Shown here one piece after another: positions 40,637 through 48,747 of a stretch of DNA of 64,000 nucleotides; the stretch's first letter is position 1, and each line of letters begins with the position of its first letter. A program made the translations under genes and the position numbers. Source of the DNA: Geobacteraceae bacterium (GTDB lineage Bacteria > Desulfobacterota > Desulfuromonadia > Geobacterales > Pseudopelobacteraceae); the NCBI GenBank assembly GCA_016720395.1, contig JADKKR010000008.1, positions 268,501 to 332,500 of the forward strand. The letters are read 5' to 3'. The notes beneath the pieces are model-generated. The model was given only the letters and a program-made list of their open reading frames with translations. It had not been told where the DNA came from and made no database searches.

Positions 40637-41823
40637 GTGAGTGTATTCCGATATCTTACAGCCGGTGAATCCCACGGTCCGCAACTGACTGCCATTATCG
40701 AAGGACTTCCGGCAGGCCTTACCATTATTGTCGACGGCATCAACCGTGACCTCGGCCGCAGGCAGCAGGGGTACGGTCGTGGCGGAAGGATGAAAATCGA
40801 GACGGATACCGTGGAAATTCTGTCCGGTGTCCGCTGGGGAAGACGCTTGGCTCACCATTGACCCTGGTGGTGAAAAACCGCGATTGGGAAAACTGGAGCG
40901 GTAAGATGTCGCCGCTGCCGGAAGACCGTGACCCGTCGATTGCTGTCACACGTCCCCGACCCGGTCATGCTGACCTGACCGGTGCACTGAAATATGACCA
41001 TGCAGATGTCCGCAATGTACTCGAGCGATCCAGTGCCCGGGAAACCGCTGTGCGCGTTGCCGTCGGTGCCGTTGCCAGACAGGTGCTGGCCGAGTTCGGT
41101 ATCCGTGTCGGTGGTTATGTATCCGGAATCGGAGGGGTTTCAGTGCCAATCCCCTTGCAGCCGCTTGATGATCTCTGGCTGGCGGCCGCCGGATCGGAGC
41201 TGTTCTGTTGCGATCTCTCGTTTGACGAACCGATGAAGAAGGCCATAGATGCCGCCAAGTTGTCCGGCGATACCCTCGGAGGGGTAATTGAGGTGCAGGT
41301 GACCGGCTGCCCGCCGGGTCTTGGGAGTTATACCCATTGGGACCGCAAGCTGGATGCCCGCCTGGCCATGGCGCTGATGAGCATTCAGGCGATAAAGGGC
41401 GTGGAAGTGGGTATGGGATTCGGGGTTGCCGGGCTCCCCGGGTCCCGGGTGCATGATGAGATCTTTCATGATGCAGCACGGATGAAAGACGGGGCGGTGA
41501 CTGCCTATTTCAGGCAGACCAATAATGCCGGCGGAATTGAAGGCGGGATGACCAACGGTGAGCCGATCACGGTTCGTGCTGCCATGAAGCCTATTCCGAC
41601 CCTGTACAGGCCGTTGCGATCAGTGGACATGAGTACACATGAGCCGTTCGAGGCTGCTGTGGAACGTTCCGATACCTGCGCCGTTCCTGCAGCTCTGGTG
41701 GTTGGTGAGGCTGTCGTGGCCATCGAGATTTTAACCGCTTTCCTTGAAAAATTCGGCGGAGATTCTCTCATCGAGATCAGGCGTAACTTCCTCGGCTATT
41801 GCCAACAGATTCGCCATGCTTGA
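40637..41823 (+). pseudogene. aroC: Chorismate synthase, frameshifted by one base
   Basis: The gene as sequenced is split. Frame 1, GTG 40637 to TGA 40859-40861, encodes the N-terminus (FRYLTAGESHGPQLTAIIEG, RRQQGYGRGGRM, ILSGVRW). The rest, from about 40840 to 41823, continues in another frame with TLVVKNRDW, PRPGHADLTGALKY, RSSARETAVRVA and GGIEGGMTNGEPI. The junction is in TGGGGAAGACG (40835-40845), where the expected reading Gly-Lys-Thr-Leu-Gly-Ser-Pro needs one more A; a single base is missing. It could be a true inactivating mutation or a sequencing error. The start is GTG 40637, with AGGGAGG 9 nt upstream; ATG 40628 abuts that site. It is the first gene of the aro operon. Confidence 0.88.
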
Positions 41824-42334
41824 TCGTCCTCTGCTCCTGACCGGATTCATGGGGAGCGGCAAGAGCAGTGTCGGGCGGGTTCTCGCGCAACGGCTCGGCT
41901 GCCCGTTCGTGGACCTTGATTCCGAAATCGTTTCTACTGCCGGTCGCTCGATCAATGATCTCTTTGCACAGGATGGTGAGCAGGCTTTTCGCAGCCTGGA
42001 AAGCGCATGCCTGAAAATGGTGCTTGGCGGAGGGAGAACGGTAGTTGCCACGGGTGGCGGGGTCGTGATTTCAGATGAGAATCGCTGCAGCATGCGCAGT
42101 CAGGGGGTTGTCGTTAATCTGGTCGTGTCGTTGCCTCAGGTTCTCGAAAGGCTTCACGGGGCCTCCGACCGGCCGCTGTTTGCAGGAGGCAATGCACCAA
42201 ACAGCGTGAAATTGCTGATGGATGCCCGCGAACAATTTTATGCGGATGCTGATATTAGAATTGACACGGATGGAAAATCCGTGGAAGATGTGGCGGCAGA
42301 AATCCTGAGGTTTGTGGAGGAATTACACGCGTGA
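41816..42334 (+). CDS. aroK: Shikimate kinase
   Basis: 172 residues. P-loop GFMGSGKSS at residues 10-18, shikimate-binding FVDLDSEI and the TGGGVVISDENR motif, adenine-binding region near DRPLFAGG. It phosphorylates shikimate at O3. ATG 41816 overlaps the aroC stop by 8 bp; the longer in-frame start lies inside aroC. Its stop overlaps the aroB GTG. Confidence 0.95.
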   Translation: MLDRPLLLTGFMGSGKSSVGRVLAQRLGCPFVDLDSEIVSTAGRSINDLFAQDGEQAFRSLESACLKMVLGGGRTVVATGGGVVISDENRCSMRSQGVVVNLVVSLPQVLERLHGASDRPLFAGGNAPNSVKLLMDAREQFYADADIRIDTDGKSVEDVAAEILRFVEELHA

Positions 42335-43410
42335 GCGTCCTGACCGTAAACCTCGCCGAGAACAGCTATGAGATACAGATAGGTAGCGGCCTTCTGCCGT
42401 TGCTCGGACAGTTCTGCGCAAATGTCGGACTGAACTCGCGTGTGGCGGTCGTCACGAACCCGACGGTTAATGCAATCTACGGCAGTATAGTGTGTTCTTC
42501 TCTTGCTGATGCCGGCTGTGCAGTCAGGGTGATTGAGATACCTGACGGTGAAGAATACAAGAACGCCGCAACCCTTTCCGCTGTGTATGATGAACTGATC
42601 GAGGCCGGACTGGACAGAAGATCGTTTATTGTGGCCCTGGGTGGCGGTGTCGTCGGTGATCTGGCCGGCTTTGCCGCGGCAACATATCTGCGAGGTATTC
42701 CCTTCGTTCAGGTGCCGACGACCCTGCTGGCCCAGGTGGACAGTAGCGTGGGTGGTAAAACCGCCATCGATCACCCGCGGGGAAAGAACCTCATCGGTGC
42801 ATTTTACCAGCCGCGGCTGGTGCTGATTGATGTGGAAACCCTTGCAACGCTCCCTGAGCGTGAATACCGCGCCGGATTGGCTGAAGTCATCAAATACGGA
42901 GTAGCCATCGACCGGCCTTTTTTTGAATACCTTGAACAGCATGCCGGAGATATAATTTCCAAGGAGCGGGGCTGTCTTGAATCCATGATCCGTCGCTGTT
43001 GCGAGATCAAGGCGCATGTCGTTGAGCTTGACGAGAAAGAATCCGGCCTGAGAGCGGTACTGAACTATGGCCATACTCTCGGGCACGCCTTTGAGACGGT
43101 GGCAGGCTATCGCGAACTGGTTCATGGTGAGGCGGTGGCAATAGGCATGGTGCTGGCCGCGCGTATTTCGGCCGGCCTGGGGCATTGCAGCGCTGCCGAT
43201 GTGGAGAGGGTCGCGGCGCTGATTACACGACTTGGTCTGGATGTCATGCCGCCTCAAGCCGAAAGGGTCAGCTTGCTTGAAGCAATTGTTACTGACAAGA
43301 AAAGTCGCAACGGCTCTATCAGTTTTATTTGTAATCAAGGAATTGGCAATTATGCAGTTGAACAGCTTTTGCCTGATAAGATGCTTACCCTAAGTGGGCT
43401 GGAGGTGTAG
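42331..43410 (+). CDS. aroB: 3-dehydroquinate synthase
   Basis: 359 residues, NAD- and zinc-dependent cyclisation of DAHP to 3-dehydroquinate. Conserved blocks include IPDGEEYKN, ALGGGVVGDLAGFAAATYLRG, QVPTTLLAQVDSSVGGKTAI and LNYGHTLGHAFE with metal-binding His. The start is GTG 42331 in a GTGA overlap with aroK. Normal family length. Confidence 0.96.
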   Translation: MSVLTVNLAENSYEIQIGSGLLPLLGQFCANVGLNSRVAVVTNPTVNAIYGSIVCSSLADAGCAVRVIEIPDGEEYKNAATLSAVYDELIEAGLDRRSFIVALGGGVVGDLAGFAAATYLRGIPFVQVPTTLLAQVDSSVGGKTAIDHPRGKNLIGAFYQPRLVLIDVETLATLPEREYRAGLAEVIKYGVAIDRPFFEYLEQHAGDIISKERGCLESMIRRCCEIKAHVVELDEKESGLRAVLNYGHTLGHAFETVAGYRELVHGEAVAIGMVLAARISAGLGHCSAADVERVAALITRLGLDVMPPQAERVSLLEAIVTDKKSRNGSISFICNQGIGNYAVEQLLPDKMLTLSGLEV

Positions 43411-43412
43411 TC

Positions 43413-44462
43413 ATGAAAAAGAAAGATTCTTCATCATGGTCTGAAATCAAGTCGCTAGATGAGCGCTTGTCGAGGGAACCTGATTCCTTCTGCTTTGCCC
43501 GGCTTTCCGAAATATATCTCAAAGTAGGTCTGGTGGCCGATGCCCTTCATACTGCACGTCAGGGCGTTGCGCGGCATCCCGGCTATCTGTCCGGACAGCG
43601 GGCCCTGGCCATGGCATGCAATGCCAATGGTCTGCACGACGAATCCCGCACTATCCTTGAAAAATTTACTGCGGCCATGCCGGAGGATACGGCGGCCCAG
43701 AAGCTGCTGGCCAGCCTGTATGTTGAAGCTGGTGATACCGCCGCTGCAATCATGACTTACAGGACGGTTCTGGATTTCCGGCCGGATGATGCACAGACGA
43801 AGTCTCGACTGGAAGATATCCAGCGGGGTGATTCGGGCGAGACGTTGCAGAGCACGCAGACGTCCGGGACTGCCGCTTACGAAGAGAAGGTTGTCGTGCA
43901 GGTTGAAGACGCTGAAGATGATGTTTATGAGCTGACTGAGGAGGATATTGTCCATGACGAGGACGACTTCTTCGAAAAGGAGCAGGGGGCGGTCGCAGCT
44001 GTACACCATGACCCGCTCTCCACGCTGACACTGGCCGAACTCTATGAACAGCAGGGCTTTATTGCCAAGGCGTTAGATATCTACCGCACTCTTCTGGCGG
44101 ATAATCCAGGCAATCTTCAACTCAAGGACAAGGTCAGTCGGTTGGAGCTGCAGGCGTCTGCACCTGAGGCACTGTCCGAGCAAGCTGAGGCCCCGGAAAT
44201 TGAAGATGAGTTTGAAATGCTTCATCCGGTTGCACCTGAAGAGGCTGCGGCAGACGAGGACGTTCCATTTATTGTTTCGCCTGTTCCGGAAGAAGACACT
44301 GTTGCCGTGCCTGAACAGCCTGTCTCTGCTGCCTTTGAGGACATGGCTGCTCCGGTGGAAACTCAGGACTTCTCTCCTCTCGTACATAACCAGGCGGATA
44401 ATGTGGTGGAAGCCCTGGACAGCTTGCTAGAAAATATCAGGAGGATCAAGGCATGTCGCTAA
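43413..44462 (+). CDS. TPR-repeat protein within the aro operon
   Basis: 349 residues, no signal peptide, acidic. TPR-like helices cover about residues 15-145 (SRILEKFTAAMPEDTAAQKLLASL- and DTAAAIMTYRTVLDFRPDDAQTK-type repeats) and a further repeat at about 200-250 (TLAELYEQQGFIAKALDIYRTLLADNPGN). The rest is low-complexity Glu/Ala/Pro-rich and ends in a short helix. It overlaps the roadblock gene by 10 bp, suggesting the two proteins work together. The specific role is unknown; scaffolding for a small GTPase-regulator system is inference. Confidence 0.82.
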   Translation: MKKKDSSSWSEIKSLDERLSREPDSFCFARLSEIYLKVGLVADALHTARQGVARHPGYLSGQRALAMACNANGLHDESRTILEKFTAAMPEDTAAQKLLASLYVEAGDTAAAIMTYRTVLDFRPDDAQTKSRLEDIQRGDSGETLQSTQTSGTAAYEEKVVVQVEDAEDDVYELTEEDIVHDEDDFFEKEQGAVAAVHHDPLSTLTLAELYEQQGFIAKALDIYRTLLADNPGNLQLKDKVSRLELQASAPEALSEQAEAPEIEDEFEMLHPVAPEEAAADEDVPFIVSPVPEEDTVAVPEQPVSAAFEDMAAPVETQDFSPLVHNQADNVVEALDSLLENIRRIKACR

Positions 44463-44815
44463 GGGATACGCTCAGAAGTATCGTTGAAAATGTTGACGGC
44501 GGGCTGGCCGCGATGATCATGGCGTATGACGGCATCTCTGTCGATGAAGTCTGTGTCGAACAGGCTGAAGTCGACATGCAGCTTTTGTCAGTGGAATACG
44601 CGACTGTGCTCAAGGAGATCAGGCGTTCCGTCGAGGTCATCAAGGCCGGTGATATGGAAGAGGTGTCCATTACCACCAATCAGACCTGCGTGGCGATCCG
44701 GGTGCTGAACGACGAGTTGTTTATTGTTCTGATCCTGAAGCGTGACGGGAATTTCGGCAAAGGCCGGTATCTGCTGCGCCTCAAGTCGTACGAATTGGCA
44801 CAGGAGCTGATGTAG
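44453..44815 (+). CDS. Roadblock/LC7 domain protein
   Basis: 120 residues, a single roadblock/LC7 domain (SLRDTLRSIVENVDGGLAAMIMAYDGISVDEV..., ending in a FGKGRYLLRLKS strand). The bacterial family includes MglB, which regulates the small GTPase MglA. No MglA-like GTPase gene lies in the window. The overlap with the TPR gene makes a TPR-roadblock pair likely. It is followed by aroQ after 2 bp. Confidence 0.85.
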   Translation: MSLRDTLRSIVENVDGGLAAMIMAYDGISVDEVCVEQAEVDMQLLSVEYATVLKEIRRSVEVIKAGDMEEVSITTNQTCVAIRVLNDELFIVLILKRDGNFGKGRYLLRLKSYELAQELM

Positions 44816-44817
44816 GC

Positions 44818-45258
44818 ATGAAGCTCCTCGTGCTGCACGGTCCCAACCTCAATCTCCTTGGAACACGCGAGCCTGAAGTGTACGGTTCACTCACCATGGA
44901 GGATATCAACCGTTCTATCGGCCAGCTGGCGGCAGAGCTTGGTTGCAGTGTCACCTTCTTCCAGTCAAACTCCGAGGGTGGGCTGATCGACGCCATACAG
45001 TCTGCCGCGGATGATTATGACGGCATTCTTATCAACCCCGCTGCATACACCCACACCAGCATTGCCATTCGCGATGCACTTTCCTCAGTCAAGCTGCCCT
45101 GTGTAGAGGTACATCTTTCCAATGTTCATCGGCGCGAGGAGTTTCGGCACGTCAGTCTGACGGCTCCCGTGGCTGTCGGACAAATCTGCGGCTTCGGGCA
45201 GGACAGTTATCTGCTTGGATTACGTGCCCTTTTTAGCCATCTTAAAAACGCCCGCTAA
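44818..45258 (+). CDS. aroQ: 3-dehydroquinate dehydratase, type II
   Basis: 146 residues. Begins KLLVLHGPNLNLLGTREPEVYG, with the catalytic Arg-Glu and Tyr region; the second conserved block is QSNSEGGLIDAIQ, and the third is INPAAYTHTSIAIRDAL and VEVHLSNVHRREEFRH. It dehydrates 3-dehydroquinate to 3-dehydroshikimate. Normal length for a type II dodecameric enzyme. Confidence 0.96.
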   Translation: MKLLVLHGPNLNLLGTREPEVYGSLTMEDINRSIGQLAAELGCSVTFFQSNSEGGLIDAIQSAADDYDGILINPAAYTHTSIAIRDALSSVKLPCVEVHLSNVHRREEFRHVSLTAPVAVGQICGFGQDSYLLGLRALFSHLKNAR

Positions 45259-45340
45259 CGGAACTGAGCGGTGATATAGCCGCCATAAGCCAATATTAAT
45301 GGAATGAATTGAAAAACTGTTTGTAGAGTTGGTTTCATTT

Positions 45341-46408
45341 ATGCTAAAAAACAGGCGCTCACGTCTGGAGCCGTTCTTTGAAGACAACCGGCTGGAAGCT
45401 ATTCTGTTCACGAATCTGGCGAACATTCGCTTTCTATGCGGATTCAGCGGATCAGACGGTGTGCTGCTGCTTACGCGTGACAAAGCCTGGTTTCTGTGCG
45501 ATTCGCGCTATACCGCTCAGGCTGCCGGAGAGGTCCGTGAAGCCGAGATCAGAGAGTTCTCAGCCAAATATGAGGCCGTCTGCAGCCTGATAGCCGACAA
45601 TAGTATCAGGCGGTTCGGCATCGAAGCCGCGCACATGCTGGTGTCTGACTTCAGGCAGCTCTCGGAACGACTTGCCGGCTGTGAACTGGTAGGCATCGGC
45701 GCTGCTCTTGATACAATCCGGTCACGCAAGGACCCTGGTGAGATCGAGGCACTTGGACTGGTTGCCAGGCTTGCCTCCGATTCTTTGATGGCAGTTCTCC
45801 CGGCTCTTGCTCCCGGGGTCAAGGAATCAGCCGTAGCATTGGAACTGGAAATCGAGATGCGTCGGCGCGGTGCTGACGCTCGGGCCTTTGAATTTATCGT
45901 GGCCTCGGGAGAACGTGGCGCAATGCCACACGGCAGGGCCTCCGACAAGGTTCTGCGCTCCGGAGAACTTGTCACGATCGATTTTGGCGCTGTCATAGAC
46001 GGTTACCATTCGGATGAGACGGTGACCGTGGCTATCGGCAGCCCGTGTGCTCAAGGCCGGGAGATTCACGATATCGTCAGGCAGGCACATGACAGGGCCA
46101 TTGCCTCGGTGAAGCCGGGGATCAGCTGTCGTGATCTCGATGCCGTTGCCAGAAACTTTATCCGGGACAATGGCTATGAATCCTTCTTCGGCCACGGCCT
46201 GGGACATGGTGTCGGTCTTGAAATTCATGAAAAGCCGGTGATTTCTCCTCGAAGTGAGGCTGTTGTTGAGGAGGGTATGGTATTCACCATTGAGCCCGGT
46301 ATCTATGTGCCCGGTTTCGGAGGCGTCAGGATTGAGGATACCGTAGCGGTCACTGCCGACGGATGTGTTATACTCACACATGCCCCTAAGAATCTGATAC
46401 AGTTGTAG
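45341..46408 (+). CDS. pepP: M24 family Xaa-Pro aminopeptidase
   Basis: 355 residues. An N-terminal creatinase-like domain (about 1-125) and a pita-bread metallopeptidase domain. The five metal ligands of the family are present: the Asp in TIDFGAVIDGYHSD and its second Asp, His in FFGHGLGHGVGLEIHE, Glu in FTIEPGIY and Glu in GVRIEDTV. I preferred ATG 45341 over TTG 45329, which would sit against its ribosome-binding site. In many relatives this gene precedes efp, but here accB follows instead. Confidence 0.92.
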   Translation: MLKNRRSRLEPFFEDNRLEAILFTNLANIRFLCGFSGSDGVLLLTRDKAWFLCDSRYTAQAAGEVREAEIREFSAKYEAVCSLIADNSIRRFGIEAAHMLVSDFRQLSERLAGCELVGIGAALDTIRSRKDPGEIEALGLVARLASDSLMAVLPALAPGVKESAVALELEIEMRRRGADARAFEFIVASGERGAMPHGRASDKVLRSGELVTIDFGAVIDGYHSDETVTVAIGSPCAQGREIHDIVRQAHDRAIASVKPGISCRDLDAVARNFIRDNGYESFFGHGLGHGVGLEIHEKPVISPRSEAVVEEGMVFTIEPGIYVPGFGGVRIEDTVAVTADGCVILTHAPKNLIQL

Positions 46409-46475
46409 TTGTGCACACAGGCTTACGGTTAATTGCTGGATCATCGATATCATGTGTATTCAAAGGAGAGACAGG

Positions 46476-46943
46476 ATGGACATCAAGGATCTGAAATTAT
46501 TGATTAAAATGATCACCGAGACAGATATTACCGAGTTCGAACTGGATAATTCTGAGGAGAAAATTGTTATCCGTCGCGGCCCCAAGACGGAATACATCAA
46601 TGTTGCAGCCCCTGCGCCACAGATGTATGCCGCTCCTCAACAGGCGGCCGCTCCCGCTGCAGTCGCCCCGGTTTCCGGAGCTGCAGCAGTCGCAGCCGAA
46701 ACCGGCGAAACCATCAACTCCCCGATCGTCGGGTCTTTTTACCGGGCTCCGGCACCTGATGCGGCCCCCTACGTTGAAGTCGGTCAGGTTATTGAAAAAG
46801 GACAGGTGCTGTGTATCGTTGAGGCCATGAAGCTGATGAACGAGATTGAGGCTGAGTTCCGCTGCAAGATAGTCAAGATCTGCAAGGAAAACGCCCAGGC
46901 TGTAGAGTTCGGCGACCCGCTCTTTGTTATTGAAAGGGTGTAG
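46476..46943 (+). CDS. accB: Biotin carboxyl carrier protein of acetyl-CoA carboxylase
   Basis: 155 residues. N-terminal helix region, an Ala/Pro-rich flexible linker (about 45-75) and the biotinyl domain. The biotin-accepting lysine is K119 in VEAMKLMNE, with the thumb region FYRAPAPDAAPYVEVG. ATG 46476 is preceded by AAGGAG. It is 1 bp from accC, with which it works in malonyl-CoA synthesis. Confidence 0.95.
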   Translation: MDIKDLKLLIKMITETDITEFELDNSEEKIVIRRGPKTEYINVAAPAPQMYAAPQQAAAPAAVAPVSGAAAVAAETGETINSPIVGSFYRAPAPDAAPYVEVGQVIEKGQVLCIVEAMKLMNEIEAEFRCKIVKICKENAQAVEFGDPLFVIERV

Positions 46944-46944
46944 T

Positions 46945-48285
46945 ATGTTCCATAAAATTCTTATCGCAAACCGTGGCGAGATCGCCGTCCGTGTTATCCG
47001 GGCCTGTAAAGAGATGGGGATTAAGACGGTTGCGGTCTATTCGCAGCCCGACATACATTCCCTGCACGTCAAGCTGGCCGACGAGAGTGTCTGCATCGGG
47101 CCTGCTCCCAGCGCTTTGAGCTATCTGAACATCAATGCAATTATAAGCGCTGCCGAATTGACCGATGCCGAGGCGATTCATCCCGGCTATGGCTTTTTGT
47201 CAGAAAATGCAAATTTTGCCGAGGTGTGCGAGAAATGCGGCATTACCTTCATCGGTCCTTCCGCGGAAAGCATGCGGATCATGGGTGACAAGATCAGCGC
47301 CCGCCAGGCTGTAATCAAGCAGGGGGTGCCGATCCTGCCGGGGACCAAAGAAGGCGTGCATACGGTCGAAGAAGCTGTCAAGGTAGCCAAGGAGATCGGA
47401 TTCCCGGTAATTATCAAGGCAACCGCCGGCGGTGGTGGCCGCGGAATGAAGATTGTGCACTCGCAGGCGACCCTGCCGAATGCCTTTGCAACGGCCCGGG
47501 CCGAAGCGCAATCAGGGTTCGGCAATCCGGAAGTATATATCGAGAAGTATTGCGAACGGCCCCGCCATGTTGAAATCCAGATCCTGGCCGACAAGCATGG
47601 CAATGTGATTCATCTCGGTGAACGTGACTGCTCCATTCAGCGCCGCCATCAAAAGCTTATTGAAGAGGCCCCTTCCACGGTCGTCACACCTGAGATCCGC
47701 AAGGCTATGGGAGAGGCTGCCGTAAGGGCTGCAGCTGCTGTCGGGTATAACAGTGTGGGCACCATCGAATTCCTGGTGGACAAGAACAATAACTTCTACT
47801 TCATGGAGATGAATACCCGTGTTCAGGTTGAGCACCCGGTAACGGAAATGGTTACCGGAGTGGACATCGTCCGCGAGCAGATCCGCTCTGCTGCCGGTCT
47901 TCCGCTCCGTTACAAGCAGGAGGATATCCAGATCAGGGGCCACTCCATCGAGTGCCGGATCAATGCGGAAGATCCTTTTAAATTCACCCCCTGTCCCGGA
48001 AAGATCACCGCCTATCATCCGCCCGGGGGGTTGGGGGTGCGAGTGGATTCTTTTGTCTATGACCAGTATTCTGTCGTGCCGCACTATGATTCCCTGATCG
48101 GTAAACTTATCGTGCATGCCGACACGCGCGAAGAGGCTATCAAGCGTATGGCCAGGGCTTTGGACGAGTATATGGTCGAGGGGATCAAGACGACGATCTT
48201 CTTTCACAAACGAATCATGGCCCATAAGGCTTTCATCGAAGGTGATATTGACACATCCTTTCTTGAAAGGATTGTACTGGAGTAA
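46945..48285 (+). CDS. accC: Biotin carboxylase of acetyl-CoA carboxylase
   Basis: 446 residues. ATP-grasp biotin carboxylase: N-terminal HKILIANRGEIAVRVIRAC, glycine-rich KATAGGGGRGMKI, EKYCERPRHVEIQILAD, ERDCSIQRRHQKLIEEAPS and the FMEMNTRVQVEHPVTEMV block. Carboxylates the biotin on AccB. ATG 46945 is the family start; the upstream in-frame start lies in accB. Confidence 0.97.
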   Translation: MFHKILIANRGEIAVRVIRACKEMGIKTVAVYSQPDIHSLHVKLADESVCIGPAPSALSYLNINAIISAAELTDAEAIHPGYGFLSENANFAEVCEKCGITFIGPSAESMRIMGDKISARQAVIKQGVPILPGTKEGVHTVEEAVKVAKEIGFPVIIKATAGGGGRGMKIVHSQATLPNAFATARAEAQSGFGNPEVYIEKYCERPRHVEIQILADKHGNVIHLGERDCSIQRRHQKLIEEAPSTVVTPEIRKAMGEAAVRAAAAVGYNSVGTIEFLVDKNNNFYFMEMNTRVQVEHPVTEMVTGVDIVREQIRSAAGLPLRYKQEDIQIRGHSIECRINAEDPFKFTPCPGKITAYHPPGGLGVRVDSFVYDQYSVVPHYDSLIGKLIVHADTREEAIKRMARALDEYMVEGIKTTIFFHKRIMAHKAFIEGDIDTSFLERIVLE

Positions 48286-48288
48286 AAA

Positions 48289-48675
48289 ATGGACTTTCCT
48301 GAAGAGCTGAAGTATTCCAAGGAACATGTCTGGGTAAGGGTAGAGGGAGACAGCGCCGTAATCGGGATTACCGATTTTGCACAGGAGGAGCTGGGTGCGA
48401 TTTCGGGAGTCGAACTGCCCGAAGAGGGGGATGAGGTCGAGCAGGACGATTCGGTAGGTTCCGTCGAGGCCCGAAAGACTGTGGCAGATATATATGCACC
48501 TTTCAGCGGCGTTGTGCTCAGTGTGAATCAGGAGGTCCTCGATACGCCGACACTGTTGAATGACGATCCCTATGACGGTGGCTGGCTGGTGGAGGTTGCC
48601 CTGAACGATCGGGAGGAGTTGAAGGGCCTGATGTCGGCAGATGATTATGCCGAGTATGTGGAAAACAGGGAATAG
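48289..48675 (+). CDS. gcvH: Glycine cleavage system H protein
   Basis: 128 residues. The lipoyl-accepting lysine is K63 in SVEARKTVADIYAP, in the usual position. It shuttles the aminomethyl group between the P, T and L proteins. It follows accC by 3 bp, distant from gcvT at 17939. GcvH-like proteins in some bacteria also act in lipoate transfer, so a role for this copy in lipoylation of SucB cannot be excluded. Confidence 0.94.
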   Translation: MDFPEELKYSKEHVWVRVEGDSAVIGITDFAQEELGAISGVELPEEGDEVEQDDSVGSVEARKTVADIYAPFSGVVLSVNQEVLDTPTLLNDDPYDGGWLVEVALNDREELKGLMSADDYAEYVENRE

Positions 48676-48699
48676 AAATTATCGAAAATGTGCTATAAA

Positions 48700-48733
48700 G
48701 GGCGAGATTAAGAATCTCGCCCTGTTTTGTTTT
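48700..48733 (+). terminator. Intrinsic terminator after gcvH
   Basis: GGGCGAGATT (48700-48709) pairs with AATCTCGCCC (48713-48722) around a 3-nt loop, then TGTTTTGTTTT. It ends the aro-acc-gcvH operon 24 bp after gcvH and sits just before the next gene's ribosome-binding site. Confidence 0.9.
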
Positions 48734-48747
48734 GAAAGGAATATGTT

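Noticed and set aside
40835..40861. Programmed minus-one frameshift in aroC
   Set aside because: The site read in frame (TGG GGA AGA) does not fit the X-XXY-YYZ pattern, and chorismate synthase is not known to need recoding. A missing base is simpler.
40859..40861. Selenocysteine at the aroC TGA
   Set aside because: The sequence after the TGA in that frame does not continue chorismate synthase; the homologous protein resumes in a different frame.
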